NCBI RefSeq assembly: GCF_011758805.1
Contig: NZ_JAANOW010000001.1
Coordinates: 1,550,001 to 1,614,000, forward strand
Reading direction: 5' to 3'
Origin: Mycolicibacterium fluoranthenivorans
Lineage (GTDB): Bacteria > Actinomycetota > Actinomycetes > Mycobacteriales > Mycobacteriaceae
Length of the DNA: 64,000 nucleotides
The notes under the pieces are model-generated. The model saw nothing but the letters and a program-made list of their open reading frames with translations, was not told where the DNA came from and searched no databases. The translations under genes were made by a program, and so were the position numbers. This document shows, piece by piece, positions 1 to 10,629 of the stretch (positions are counted from its first letter, which is position 1; each line of letters begins with the position of its first letter).

Positions 1-35
1 CCTCGCTTTCCGGTGGCGGACGGGTACCACTCCAC

Positions 36-61
36 CATGCCCGTTTCCGGCTGTGGGCATG
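36..61 (-). terminator. possible weak hairpin after the dioxygenase gene
   Basis: CATGCCC (36-42) and GGGCATG (55-61) form a 7-bp stem with a 12-nt loop just beyond the stop codon of the minus-strand dioxygenase gene. There is no T-run. The rest of positions 1-79 shows nothing I recognise. A terminator role is an inference from position. Confidence 0.25.
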
Positions 62-79
62 CTCGGCGATGTGGTGACG

Positions 80-954
80 TCAGCCGGCTTGTTGGTACAC
101 GGTGTCGCCGACGGCGCGGCTGCGCTGGCCGTACACGTCGACGGGCACGTCGCCGGCCAGGGTGACCCTGTGCATGACGCGGCGCTGGTCGTCATAGTCG
201 TCGACGGCGCGATGCTGGGTGGCCCGGTTGTCCCACATGGCGACGTCACCCGGTACCCAGTTCCAGCGAATGGTGTTCTCGGGCAAGGTGATCCGACGCT
301 GGAGCAGTTCCAGTAGGGTATGTGACTCGTGGCTGTCCAGGCCGAGCAGGCCGCGGACGAAATCGCCGGCGACCAGGGTCCGTTCGCCCGTCTCGGGGTG
401 CACCCGCACCACCGGTGCTCGGCGCGCAGATCCGGCTTCTCGAACGCCTCCCGCAGGGCGCGCTGGGTGTCGGTGATCTCGCCCTGCGCCGCGGCGTAGT
501 CGTACCGGTTGCTGTGCAGTGCCCACAGATTCTCGACGAGGTGCTTGAGCGGTGCCGGCAGGTGGTCGTAGGCGGCGGCGGTCGACGCCCACAGCGTCGA
601 ACCGCCGTAGCGGGGCAGGGTCACCGCGCGCAGCACGGAGATGGCGGGATAGTCCGGCATGAAGGTGACATCGGTGTGCCAGCGGGTGGCCTTGGCGTAC
701 TCGGAATCGATGGGCGCGATGACCCCGCCGTGCCGCGTGAAGGCGTGGTGCCCGACGGGGCTGCCCAGCAGTCGGGCGAAGGTCTGTTGGCGGTCGTCGT
801 CGAGGTGGTGCTGGTCGCGGAAGAACACCACCTTGTGCCGGAGGAGGGCGGCGCGGATCTCGGCGACCGTGCCGGCGTCGAGATCGCCGGTCAGCTCCAC
901 GCCGTCGATGCGGGCGCCGATACGGCTGCCGAGCTGGGTCACGGTGATGGTCAT
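80..954 (-). pseudogene. TauD/TfdA-type Fe(II)/2-oxoglutarate dioxygenase, single frameshift
   Basis: The protein belongs to the taurine/alkylsulfate dioxygenase family, which uses Fe(II) and 2-oxoglutarate to release sulfite or sulfate from organosulfur compounds. Read from the ATG at 954, the N-terminal half is intact and contains the iron motif [15 protein letters not shown]. Near 413-417 the frame breaks: the reading after RAEH should continue as [13 protein letters not shown] but needs one extra base. The C-terminal half continues in the other frame with [19 protein letters not shown] (distal His) down to the stop at 80. With one G restored on the + strand, the product would be about 290 aa, normal for the family. 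It may be a true mutation or a sequencing error. It is divergent to a TetR gene with two operators in between, so it is probably that regulator's target. Confidence 0.8.
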
Positions 955-980
955 GTCGATCCTTTGCGCTGGCCGAGGCG

Positions 981-1000
981 GTGTAGTCAGTTGACTACAC
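981..1000. promoter_or_regulatory. operator 1 of the 1024 TetR regulator
   Basis: GTGTAGTCA (981-989) and TGACTACAC (992-1000) are perfect 9-bp inverted arms around a 2-bp centre. The site lies between the divergent dioxygenase and TetR genes. The same core, GTAGTCA-N2-TGACTAC, recurs at 1016-1031, so both are probably bound by the adjacent TetR protein. Confidence 0.7.
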
Positions 1001-1015
1001 GCGATATGGGCTAGC

Positions 1016-1031
1016 GTAGTCAAGTGACTAC
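1016..1031. promoter_or_regulatory. operator 2, overlapping the TetR start codon
   Basis: GTAGTCA (1016-1022) and TGACTAC (1025-1031) are 7-bp arms with a 2-bp centre, repeating the core of the site at 981-1000. The GTG start codon (1024-1026) lies inside the dyad, so binding here would block the tetR promoter or start. This suggests autorepression and a leaderless or near-leaderless transcript. Confidence 0.7.
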
Positions 1032-1572
1032 AAACGCGCCACCAGCGGGCCGCGAGGAAGTGGTCGCGGCCGTCCTGGACGCCGCGGCCGAACTTTTCGC
1101 CGACCGCGGGCCGTCCGCCACCTCCATTCGCGATATCGCCACCCGCTCCCGGGTCAACCACGGCCTGGTGTACCGCCACTTCGGCACCAAGGAACGACTG
1201 GTCGGCGCGGTGCTGGACCATCTGGGCGCCACCCTGCGCGTCCTGGTCGCCGCCGACGCCCCGGCCGAGGACATCGAACGTGCCACCGACCGGCACACCC
1301 GCGTCATGGCCAGGGCTCTGCTCGACGGTTATCCGGTGGGCCGGCTGCAGACGCAATTCCCCAACGTTGCGCTGCTGCTGGACCGGGTGCTGCCGGAGTT
1401 CGCAGACGAGCAAGCCGGCCGGCTGGCCGTCGCCAATGCCGTTGCCCTGCAACTGGGCTGGCGCCTGTTCGAACCGTTCCTGCGGTCGGCCACGGGTCTG
1501 GCCGAGGTGCCCGACGCGGCCGTGCACACCTCGGCCGCGGCAGCCGCCGCGCGGATCCTCACCCCGGACTGA
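1024..1572 (+). CDS. TetR family transcriptional regulator
   Basis: A 182-aa TetR repressor. The N-terminal helix-turn-helix spans about residues 15-60 ([19 protein letters not shown], then [17 protein letters not shown]). The C-terminal ligand domain is all-helical and not assignable. The start is GTG at 1024 inside an operator; no Shine-Dalgarno is visible, in keeping with leaderless mycobacterial mRNAs. It is divergent to the dioxygenase gene and meets the catalase gene stop to stop with no gap at 1572/1573. It probably represses itself and the dioxygenase through the twin dyads; the inducer may be an organosulfur compound, which is inference. Confidence 0.88.
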   Translation: MTTNAPPAGREEVVAAVLDAAAELFADRGPSATSIRDIATRSRVNHGLVYRHFGTKERLVGAVLDHLGATLRVLVAADAPAEDIERATDRHTRVMARALLDGYPVGRLQTQFPNVALLLDRVLPEFADEQAGRLAVANAVALQLGWRLFEPFLRSATGLAEVPDAAVHTSAAAAAARILTPD

Positions 1573-3027
1573 TCAGCTGCCCTTGCCGACGGCGGCCGCC
1601 ACCCGATCGCCGAGATCCTTGTCGACATTGCGCCAGTACTCGAACGCGCGCTCCAGCACCGGATCGGACACACCCTTGGACAGGTGGCCGGAGATGTTGG
1701 ACACCAACCGATCCCGAGCGGCGTCATCGAGCACATCGCGCACCAGAGTGCCCGCCTGACCCCAGTCGTCATCCTCGGCATGCAAGGAGTACGCGGCGCG
1801 AACCATGTCGCCGTCGGCGTGCCAGAGCGGCTCGCCGGTCCGCGCCGGGTCGGCCTGGGGGCCGCCGTAGGAATTGGGTGCGTACACCGGGTCGGTCACG
1901 TTCTTGACGCGCATGGCGCCGTCCTTGGAGTAGCTGTGCACCTCGGTTCTCGGCGTGTTGACCGGGATCTGCTTGTAGTTCACCCCGAGCCGGGCGCGGT
2001 GCGCGTCGGCGTAGGCGAAGTCGCGGGCCAACAGCATCTTGTCGGGGCTCAAACCGGTACCCGGCACCGCGTTGTTGGGTTCGAACGCCGACTGCTCCAT
2101 CTCGGTGTGGTAGTCGCTGACATTGCGGTTCAGGGTCAGCCTGCCGACATCGATCAGCGGATAGTCCGCATGCGGCCACACCTTGGTCAGATCGAACGGG
2201 TTGAACCGGTAGTCCTTCGCGTCCTCGAACGGCATGATCTGCATCTTCAGCGTCCAGCTCGGAAACTCGCCGCGCTCGATCGCGTCGTACAGATCGCGCT
2301 GGTGGGCGTCACCGTCGACGCCGGCCAGCTCGTCACCTTCGTCCTGGGTCAGGAACTCGACGCCCTGGTCGGACTTGAAGTGATACTTCACCCAGAAGAT
2401 CTCGCCGGCCGCATTGATCCAGCTGTAGGTGTGGCTGGAGTAGCCGTTCATGTGCCGCCAGTCCTTCGGGATGCCGCGGTCGCCCATCAGCCAGGTCACC
2501 TGATGCGCCGATTCCGGGGACAGCGTCCAGAAATCCCACTGCATATCGTGGTCGCGCAGGTTGTTGGCGGCGCGGCGCTTCTGCGACCGGATGAAATGCT
2601 GGAATTTCAAGGGGTCCCGGATGAAGAAGACCGGGGTGTTGTTGCCGACCATGTCGAAGTTGCCGTCGGCGGTGTAGAACTTGGTCGCGAATCCACGCGG
2701 GTCCCGCCAGGTGTCCGGGCTGCCACGTTCCCCCGCCACGGTCGAGAACCTGGTCAGCGTCTCGGTCTTGGTGCCCGGCTGGAACACCGCCGCTTTGGTG
2801 TAGGCGCTGACGTCGTGGGTGACCTCGAAATGGCCGAAGGCGCCGCCGCCTTTGGCGTGCGGCTGGCGTTCCGGGATTCGCTCCCGGTTGAAGGTCGCCA
2901 TCTGCTCGATCAGGTAGTGATCCTGCAGCAGGATCGGGCCGTTCGGGCCGATGGTCAGCGAATGCTCGTCGCTGTAGACGGGGATGCCGGCGTCCGTGGT
3001 CGTCGGAGTGGGCTGGTTTCCGGTCAC
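1573..3027 (-). CDS. katA: monofunctional haem catalase
   Basis: A clade-3 type small-subunit catalase (2 H2O2 to 2 H2O + O2), 484 aa, a usual length. Visible landmarks are the distal His region [40 protein letters not shown], the Asn region [15 protein letters not shown], and the proximal Tyr region [18 protein letters not shown] chose GTG at 3027 because AAAGGAG lies just upstream; an open frame extends to 3156 but that part is not catalase-like. The gene is divergent to guaA across about 140 bp and convergent with the tetR gene. No operator is obvious in the shared intergenic region. Confidence 0.95.
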   Translation of the reverse strand: MTGNQPTPTTTDAGIPVYSDEHSLTIGPNGPILLQDHYLIEQMATFNRERIPERQPHAKGGGAFGHFEVTHDVSAYTKAAVFQPGTKTETLTRFSTVAGERGSPDTWRDPRGFATKFYTADGNFDMVGNNTPVFFIRDPLKFQHFIRSQKRRAANNLRDHDMQWDFWTLSPESAHQVTWLMGDRGIPKDWRHMNGYSSHTYSWINAAGEIFWVKYHFKSDQGVEFLTQDEGDELAGVDGDAHQRDLYDAIERGEFPSWTLKMQIMPFEDAKDYRFNPFDLTKVWPHADYPLIDVGRLTLNRNVSDYHTEMEQSAFEPNNAVPGTGLSPDKMLLARDFAYADAHRARLGVNYKQIPVNTPRTEVHSYSKDGAMRVKNVTDPVYAPNSYGGPQADPARTGEPLWHADGDMVRAAYSLHAEDDDWGQAGTLVRDVLDDAARDRLVSNISGHLSKGVSDPVLERAFEYWRNVDKDLGDRVAAAVGKGS

Positions 3028-3168
3028 CGTGGCTCCTTTCGTGCGGCGTCTCGTGGGTGGTGTCTCCGGGGTGTCGGGGACGACGCCGCTGGGTGGGTAC
3101 CCTGCGGCGTGCGTGACAAACCCGAGCCGAGAGGGCGGCGCTGCGCGGCCCCTCACTAGACTGAGCAG

Positions 3169-4755
<1,587 letters not shown>

Positions 4756-4772
4756 CCGGCCCGGTGAAGTAC

Positions 4773-5441
4773 ATGGCGGACTGGCAGCCGACGCCGGTGG
4801 ACTGGACCTCGACACGAGGCAGGATCCTGCTCGCCGCCTCGGAATTGTTTGCCCAGCGCGGCTATTTCGGTACCTCGACGCGGGATATCGCCGAAGCGGT
4901 CGCGATTCGCCAACCGTCGTTGTTTCACCATTTCAGCGCCAAGCACGAGATCTTCCGGACCCTGATCGACATGGACCTCGGCCCGTCCATCGGCCGGGTG
5001 CGCAGCCGCCTGACCGAACAGACGACGTGGGGGGAGAAGCTGCATCTGACCGTCGCCAGTGACGTCCGCGAAATGCTGGTGCAGCCCTTCGACGCGCGCG
5101 GCCTGTACCAGGACGCGGTGCTGGCGATGTCGGAATTCGTGCAGGAGAAGCGCGGTATCGAGATATTCCACGATCTGGTCGAGGAACTCATCCGTTCGGG
5201 CACGCGCGACGGGGAATTCGTCGAATGCGATGCCGGCTTCGTGCTGCGCGCGGCCAACGGAGTGCTGTTCGAGACCCTTCGTGAACAGGGCGGACCGAGG
5301 GGCCGGATGCGGGTGCAGCGACCACTGCAAGCTGCGGACTTCGTGCTGCGCGCGCTGCTGGTCGAGCCTGCCGATCTGGACCGGATCCGCGCCGTGACGC
5401 AGCGCCGGCTGAGTGAGGCCGCGGTCCCGGCCGGCGGCTGA
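4773..5441 (+). CDS. TetR family regulator, likely controls the ABC importer
   Basis: A 222-aa TetR protein. The helix-turn-helix covers about residues 10-57 (ASELFAQRGYFGTSTRDIAEA, then QPSLFHHFSAKHEIFRTLI). ATG 4773 (MADWQPTPVDW) is favoured; GTG 4764 and GTG 4746, which would overlap guaA, are alternatives. Just downstream lie two identical-arm dyads CTATCG-N2-CGATAG in front of an ABC importer operon, the best candidates for its binding sites. Control of amino-acid or glutamyl-peptide uptake is inferred from this layout. Confidence 0.88.
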   Translation: MADWQPTPVDWTSTRGRILLAASELFAQRGYFGTSTRDIAEAVAIRQPSLFHHFSAKHEIFRTLIDMDLGPSIGRVRSRLTEQTTWGEKLHLTVASDVREMLVQPFDARGLYQDAVLAMSEFVQEKRGIEIFHDLVEELIRSGTRDGEFVECDAGFVLRAANGVLFETLREQGGPRGRMRVQRPLQAADFVLRALLVEPADLDRIRAVTQRRLSEAAVPAGG

Positions 5442-5502
5442 CCTGCGCCCTCGTCTCGACGGTTGTTGTTAATTCCTCATGAAGTGATCCGATTCGGCGC
5501 CC

Positions 5503-5534
5503 CTATCGACCGATAGTCCCCTATCGTTCGATAG
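5503..5534. promoter_or_regulatory. tandem TetR-type operators upstream of the ABC importer
   Basis: Two copies of CTATCG-N2-CGATAG occur at 5503-5516 (centre AC) and 5521-5534 (centre TT). Their centres are 18 bp apart, close to two helical turns, so two dimers could sit on the same or adjoining faces. They lie 43 bp before the GTG of the binding-protein gene. The adjacent TetR gene is the likely source of the ligand. Confidence 0.72.
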
Positions 5535-5576
5535 AGAGGGCCGCGAGCAGTCGGCCTGATGGATCCGGGAGGAATC

Positions 5577-6422
5577 GTGAGGAAGACCGCACTCGGTGCC
5601 GTCACGGCAGGTATCGCGCTGTTCGTACTGGGCTGTTCGTCGCCCACCCCCTCGGCGCCGGTCGCCTCCGGCCCGGCCAAGGTGGCGCCACCGGCCCTGT
5701 TGGAGGCGGGCACGCTGAAGATCTGTGCCCCCAACGACGGCACGCCGCCCAACGTCTACCACGACGAGACCGGCGCTCTGGTGGGCAGCGAGGTCGACCT
5801 CGGCAAGGCGATCGCCCAGAATCTGGGCCTGCAACCGCAATTCGTCCAATCCGCTTTTGCCGCAGTCATTCCGACCCTGCAGGCCAAGCAATGCGACGTG
5901 ATCATGGCGCAGCTCTACATCAAGCCCGAGCGCGAGAAGGTCGTCGATTTCGTGCCGTATGTCTACTCGGGAACCGGTATCGCCGTGGCCAAACAGCACC
6001 CCGCGGCGATCACCGGAATGGACGACAGCTTGTGCGGTAAGAAAGTGATGGTCGCGGTCGGCACCACGGCCGAGGCGCTGTCCCAGGATCAGTCCGACAA
6101 ATGCACCGCAGCCGGGCAACAGGCCATCGACATCAACCGCAACAACCACGCCGACGTCTCGATACAGCAGGTTCAGAACGGTCAGGTCGACGCCTACCTC
6201 GACACCGCCGAGACGCTCGGGTACTACGCGACCAAGACCGGCGCGCAGATCCAGCTGGCGGGCCGGCCGTTCGGCACCATCAAGATCGGTGCCGCCACCC
6301 TGAAGGGGAACACCGTCCTGCGGGACGCGATCCAGCAGGCGTTGCAATCGCTGGAGAACGACGGTTCCTACGACAAGATCCTCGCCCAGTGGGGCCAGAC
6401 GGATCTGTCGATCGAGAAGTGA
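5577..6422 (+). CDS. ABC importer extracellular solute-binding lipoprotein, family 3
   Basis: A 281-aa polar amino-acid type binding protein. It begins with a lipoprotein signal (hydrophobic run ending ALFVLGC, lipidated Cys about 20) and a Ser/Pro linker. The SBP_bac_3 fold follows: LKICAPNDGTPPNVYHDETG, LVGSEVDLGKAIA, and CDVIMAQLYIKPEREKVVDF. GTG 5577 is chosen because GGGAGGAA precedes it by a good distance. It is the first gene of the operon binding protein-permease-ATPase-gamma-glutamyltransferase, behind twin TetR dyads. The substrate cannot be told from sequence; a glutamate- or gamma-glutamyl-related one fits the neighbour. Confidence 0.92.
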   Translation: MRKTALGAVTAGIALFVLGCSSPTPSAPVASGPAKVAPPALLEAGTLKICAPNDGTPPNVYHDETGALVGSEVDLGKAIAQNLGLQPQFVQSAFAAVIPTLQAKQCDVIMAQLYIKPEREKVVDFVPYVYSGTGIAVAKQHPAAITGMDDSLCGKKVMVAVGTTAEALSQDQSDKCTAAGQQAIDINRNNHADVSIQQVQNGQVDAYLDTAETLGYYATKTGAQIQLAGRPFGTIKIGAATLKGNTVLRDAIQQALQSLENDGSYDKILAQWGQTDLSIEK

Positions 6423-6433
6423 CCTGAATCGGT

Positions 6434-7225
6434 ATGAACTTCGACTGGCCGTTCTTCTGGAAGAGTCTGCTCACACCCAGTGCTCCGTTCCTCGACGGAT
6501 TGGTTCTGACCGTGGTGATCTCGGTCGTCGCGATGGTGCTGGCGACGGCGACGGGGCTCGTCGTGGCATTGATGCGGCGGTCCGCCCTGGCGCCGCTGCG
6601 CTGGGTGGCCGGTGTGTACATCTGGTCCATCCGGGGCACACCCCTGCTGGTGCAGTTGGTGCTGATCTACACCGGTCTGGCGGCCGTGGGTCTCTATCAA
6701 TTCCGTGATGTGGCGATCCTGGGCTTGTCGGTCAAGGCCGCCGTGCAGGCTGCGGTGATCGGCCTGATGGTCAACGAGAGCGCCTATATCGCCGAGATCA
6801 TCAGGGCCGGTCTGGATTCCGTGCCGAAGGGGCAGTTCGAGGCCGCCGCATCACTCGGGATGAAACCGGTGAAGCTGATGCGTTGGGTCATCGTCCCGCA
6901 GGCGCTGCGGGTCATGGTGCCCCCGCTGGGCAATTCGTTCAACGGGCTGATGAAGACGACCTCGGTGCTCAGCGTGATCGGGGTCAGTGAGATGTTCCTG
7001 GTCACCCAGGCCATCAGTTCCGCCACGTTCCACACCTTCGAGATCTTCATTGTCGCCGCGATCTACTATCTGGCCCTCACCACGGTCTGGACGTTCATCC
7101 AGGCCGGCATCGAGAACCGGTTGGCCCGCCAGCTCGGTATCGAACAGCGGGTGCCGATCAGTCGACGGCTCCTGGGCGCCCGCCGGACCTCGGACGCATC
7201 GCCGCAGCCGGCCGGGGTGAGCTGA
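6434..7225 (+). CDS. amino-acid ABC importer permease (HisM/GlnP type)
   Basis: A 263-aa inner-membrane permease. Several hydrophobic segments are visible (FLDGLVLTVVISVVAMVLATA, LAPLRWVAGVYIWSIRGTPL and others). The family signature occurs as YIAEIIRAGLDSVPKGQFEAA followed by GMKPVKLMRWVIVPQALRVM, the EAA loop that contacts the ATPase. It lies 11 bp after the binding-protein gene and 3 bp before the ATPase gene, so the three are one transcription unit. A single permease gene implies a homodimer. Confidence 0.93.
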   Translation: MNFDWPFFWKSLLTPSAPFLDGLVLTVVISVVAMVLATATGLVVALMRRSALAPLRWVAGVYIWSIRGTPLLVQLVLIYTGLAAVGLYQFRDVAILGLSVKAAVQAAVIGLMVNESAYIAEIIRAGLDSVPKGQFEAAASLGMKPVKLMRWVIVPQALRVMVPPLGNSFNGLMKTTSVLSVIGVSEMFLVTQAISSATFHTFEIFIVAAIYYLALTTVWTFIQAGIENRLARQLGIEQRVPISRRLLGARRTSDASPQPAGVS

Positions 7226-7228
7226 AAA

Positions 7229-8026
7229 ATGTTGAAAGAGAGCATGATGAGCGACAGCGATGCGATTGCCGAAACAGTCGTCTCGGTGCGTGGGGTGTCC
7301 TGCACGCTGGGTGGTCGAAAGGTCCTCGATGACGTGTCCCTGGATGTCCGGCGTGGACAGGTCGTCGTCCTGATCGGACCCTCGGGTGCCGGCAAGACGA
7401 CACTGCTGCGCTCGCTGAACCATCTCGAGAAGGTCGACAATGGTGAGATCCTGATCGCCGGGATGCCGATCGGACATCGAGATCTGACCAGCATGCGCAA
7501 GGTCGGCACCGCCGAGCTCGCCAAACGGCGCCGCGAGATCGGTTTCGTGTTCCAGCATTTCAACCTGTTCCCGCACATGACCGCGCTGGAGAACGTGTGG
7601 AGCGGTCCCGTCCGAGTGCTCGGTACGCCGAAAGGCAAGGCGCAACAGGATGCGCTGGCCCTCCTGGAACGCGTCGGATTGGCCGACAAGGCGTCGTCGC
7701 GGCCGAGTCAGCTCTCCGGTGGCCAGCAGCAGCGGGTGGCCATCGCCCGTGCACTTGCCATGCGGCCCAAGGTGATGCTGTTCGACGAGCCGACCAGCGC
7801 ACTGGATGTCGAGATGGTCGGCGAGGTGCTCGCCGTGATGCGTGAGCTCGCCGCCGAACATATGACGATGGTGGTCGTGACGCACGAGATGCGTTTCGCC
7901 CGTGAGGTGGCCGACCGGATCATCGTGATGGATGCCGGCCGCATCATCGAGGACGCGCCGCCGGACGAGGTGTTCGGCAGCCCGCGCCATGCGCGTACCA
8001 AGGCATTTCTGTCCACCATTCACTAG
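7229..8026 (+). CDS. amino-acid ABC importer ATPase (GlnQ/HisP type)
   Basis: A 265-aa nucleotide-binding subunit: Walker [11 protein letters not shown]-loop [18 protein letters not shown], signature LSGGQQQR, Walker [13 protein letters not shown], and switch His in [14 protein letters not shown]. The start is uncertain: ATG 7229 has GGGGTGAG upstream, while ATG 7244 or 7247 follow GAAAGAGAG. The loss of a few N-terminal residues would not affect the fold. It powers the preceding permease. Confidence 0.93.
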   Translation: MLKESMMSDSDAIAETVVSVRGVSCTLGGRKVLDDVSLDVRRGQVVVLIGPSGAGKTTLLRSLNHLEKVDNGEILIAGMPIGHRDLTSMRKVGTAELAKRRREIGFVFQHFNLFPHMTALENVWSGPVRVLGTPKGKAQQDALALLERVGLADKASSRPSQLSGGQQQRVAIARALAMRPKVMLFDEPTSALDVEMVGEVLAVMRELAAEHMTMVVVTHEMRFAREVADRIIVMDAGRIIEDAPPDEVFGSPRHARTKAFLSTIH

Positions 8027-8040
8027 GAGCTCGACACATC

Positions 8041-9621
8041 GTGTCCACTTTCACCGGTGCGCTGGCGGCACCGCACGCCCTGGCCACCGACGCGGGGATG
8101 GCCGCCTTCGCCGAAGGGGGCAGCGCGATCGACGCCGCGATCAGTGCTGCCGCCGTTCTCACCGTCGTCTATCCGCACAATGTCGCGCTGGGCGGTGACC
8201 TCATCGCGTTGGTGCGCACCCCGGACGCGATGGTGCGGTGTGTCAATGCCTCCGGCTGGTCGGGCCGGCGCAGCACCGCCGCCGGGATGAGATCCCGGCA
8301 CGGCGCGGCCCTGCCCTTGCGCGGCGCCGATTCGGTGACGGTCCCCGGCGCGGTCCGGGGGTGGGAGGTGTTGCGTGGACTGGGCGCGCGGCTGCCATGG
8401 TCGCAGAACCTGGAACGTGCCCAGCGGGTCGCCGAACGTGGTGTGCCGGTGGCGCCATCGCTGGCCCGCCATATCGCGGACCCGGAGAACACCGATCTTG
8501 CCGAGGTGCAGGACTACTGCCGGGTGTTCCGGCCCGGCGGTCGGGCGTTGACCGCCGAGGACGTCCTGGTTCAGCCGGAGCTGGCCGCCACCCTGGCCGC
8601 GCTGCGCCACGACGGCCCCGACGCCTTTTATACCGGCGCTCTGGCCGACAGTATGGTCGGATACCTGCGCCGCTGCGGATCATGTTTGACGGCAGAGGAT
8701 TTCGCTGACTACGTACCGGATGTCGTCGAACCCCTGTCTGCTCGCTTCGGCGACCTGACGGTCTTCACCAGCCCGCCGAACACCCATGGGTTCCTGATGT
8801 TGCGGGCGTTGCGTGCCATCGAGGAACTTCGGCTGCGCCACCCGCTGACCGCGGATATCGGCACCCTGATGCGGATCTTTCTGCACGGCAACCGGTTACG
8901 TTCGACATATCTGGCCGACCCACGTCACATCGGTGTCGACAGCGCCGCGTTGGTCAACGATGCACTGGGTGAGCTCGGCGTGACCGAGCCGGTACCGGGG
9001 CCCGTGCTGGTACCCAAGGGCGACACAGTCGGTATCGCGGTCGCCGACAGCGACGGCTATGCGGTGTCCCTGATCCAGAGCGTTTATCACGCCTTCGGGT
9101 CCGGTCTCATCGATCCGGCCACCGGTGTGCTGTTCCACAATCGCGGCACGAGTTTCTCGCTGGCCGCCGAATCGCCAAATGTGCTCGCACCGCGCAAACG
9201 GCCCGCACACACGTTGATGCCGGCCATGACGACGCACGACGGGACGGTGCGCCACGTGTTGGCGACCATGGGTGGTCAGGGCCAGCCCCAGATTCTGACC
9301 CAGGTGCTGTTGCGGGCCGTCGAGGGAGCGTCCGCCGCGGACGCGGTGTCCGAGCCCCGGGCGATCGTCGGCAGCCAGGCCGACGGTGACACCCCCGACA
9401 CCGTGACCGTGGAGGCAGAGCTGTGCGACCAGGGGCGGGACGCGCTGCGCAGGTCGGGTCTGGCGGTGCGGGAGGTGCCCCAGCACACCGAGTCGATGGG
9501 ACAGAGCAATGTCGTGTTCGTCGCGGGCGATGACATGGCCGCGGCATCCGACCCGCGTTCGGACGGGGCCGGGATGGTGGCGCACTTCCCGCGCCGGCCG
9601 GGACGGTGGGCCGCGCCGTGA
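8041..9621 (+). CDS. gamma-glutamyltransferase, YwrD-like
   Basis: An Ntn-hydrolase of the gamma-glutamyltranspeptidase family, 526 aa, made as a precursor that self-cleaves before its nucleophilic Thr. That Thr is most likely residue 329 in KGDTVGIAVADSDGYAVSLI, matching the DTV form of YwrD-type enzymes rather than the TTH form. FGSGLIDPATGVLFHNRG follows. No convincing signal peptide is present, so it probably acts in the cytosol. GTG 8041 sits 14 bp after the ATPase gene with AGGAG upstream. Fusion into the importer operon suggests that imported gamma-glutamyl compounds are hydrolysed inside the cell, which is inference. Confidence 0.88.
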   Translation: MSTFTGALAAPHALATDAGMAAFAEGGSAIDAAISAAAVLTVVYPHNVALGGDLIALVRTPDAMVRCVNASGWSGRRSTAAGMRSRHGAALPLRGADSVTVPGAVRGWEVLRGLGARLPWSQNLERAQRVAERGVPVAPSLARHIADPENTDLAEVQDYCRVFRPGGRALTAEDVLVQPELAATLAALRHDGPDAFYTGALADSMVGYLRRCGSCLTAEDFADYVPDVVEPLSARFGDLTVFTSPPNTHGFLMLRALRAIEELRLRHPLTADIGTLMRIFLHGNRLRSTYLADPRHIGVDSAALVNDALGELGVTEPVPGPVLVPKGDTVGIAVADSDGYAVSLIQSVYHAFGSGLIDPATGVLFHNRGTSFSLAAESPNVLAPRKRPAHTLMPAMTTHDGTVRHVLATMGGQGQPQILTQVLLRAVEGASAADAVSEPRAIVGSQADGDTPDTVTVEAELCDQGRDALRRSGLAVREVPQHTESMGQSNVVFVAGDDMAAASDPRSDGAGMVAHFPRRPGRWAAP

Positions 9622-9634
9622 CGTGCCGGCGGTA

Positions 9635-10549
9635 TTACGTCGGCTCGTCCGCGCCGGGATCCTTCCCGAGGTATTCGGTGAGCATCTGAGCGACGACGTT
9701 CTCGATCGTCGACTCGATCGAGACGGCCAGCGTCGCCGTCACCGCGGCCACCGCCTGGGTGCGGAACCGGACCAGCATCGTGATCAGCTCGGCGACCTCG
9801 GTATCGGCGGGCAGAGGTTCGCCCGGCTTGATCCGGTGGGCGAGATGATCCACCCCGGCCTGCACCAGGATCGAGCTGATCTCGTCCACGTGGGGCAGCA
9901 CCCGTTCGTGGACGTCGATCAGGGTGTCGATACCGATGCCGTACCGACGGATATCGTTGAACGCCTCGATCAACTTGGGCCGCAGGATGATTGCGTCTTC
10001 GCCCGCCAGCTTGATCAGACCGTTGTCACACAGCCGGTCGAAGGCCGCGTCGTCGTCGATGAGTTCCCTGGCCTGCGCCACCGGCATCCGCTCGGATTTC
10101 TCCGTCGCCCAGCTGCCCGCGATGGCGTTCTCCAAGCCGAGCACATCACCGATGTCCTTGCCCTGCTCCCATGCGTTGAGCATCTCGTGGACATGGGCGA
10201 TGGTGTACCCGCGGTCGAGCATCGAGGTGATCAGCCGCAGCCGGGTCAGATGGGTGTCGTTGAACAGGACGATGCGGCCGACCCGCAGCGGGGGGTGTAG
10301 CAGCCCGCGGTCCCGATACACCCTGATGTTGCGGGTGGTGCTGCCGGCCAGTCGTGCCAACTCCTCGATGCGGTACTCACCGGATGCCGCCACCCCGTGC
10401 GGCTGGACTGCCGCGTCGAACAACTGCGATACCGCGGTCTCCACCACATCGCGTGAGCTCCGGCGGATCTGCTGCGGTGCCCGGCGCAGACCGCCCAGGA
10501 TGGCCGCGATGGCGCCGGCCTGGGGCCGGGGCGGCTGGGGTGGCGGCAT
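9635..10549 (-). CDS. MerR family transcriptional regulator
   Basis: A 304-aa MerR-type regulator. An atypical N-terminal extension of about 55 residues (Pro-rich, then a predicted helix) precedes the winged helix YRIEELARLAGSTTRNIRVY, DRGLLHPPLRVGR, and FNDTHLTRLRLITSMLDRGY. The C-terminal part is helical and lacks Cys-rich metal sites, so it is not a classic metal sensor. It lies 80 bp downstream of an esterase gene on the same strand and tail to tail with the gamma-glutamyltransferase gene (13-bp gap). The true start could be internal, since the first 50 residues are not conserved in the domain. Confidence 0.85.
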   Translation of the reverse strand: MPPPQPPRPQAGAIAAILGGLRRAPQQIRRSSRDVVETAVSQLFDAAVQPHGVAASGEYRIEELARLAGSTTRNIRVYRDRGLLHPPLRVGRIVLFNDTHLTRLRLITSMLDRGYTIAHVHEMLNAWEQGKDIGDVLGLENAIAGSWATEKSERMPVAQARELIDDDAAFDRLCDNGLIKLAGEDAIILRPKLIEAFNDIRRYGIGIDTLIDVHERVLPHVDEISSILVQAGVDHLAHRIKPGEPLPADTEVAELITMLVRFRTQAVAAVTATLAVSIESTIENVVAQMLTEYLGKDPGADEPT

Positions 10550-10629
10550 CTACGCGGGCCCGCTGAGCGCGGTGAGCGCGGCGTGCGCAGCGTGCGCGGG
10601 TGCAGCCGGCGGGGCGGCCACGACGATGG

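Noticed and set aside
3028..3156. N-terminal extension of the catalase
   Set aside because: The 43 extra residues are not catalase-like, and a strong ribosome site precedes GTG 3027.
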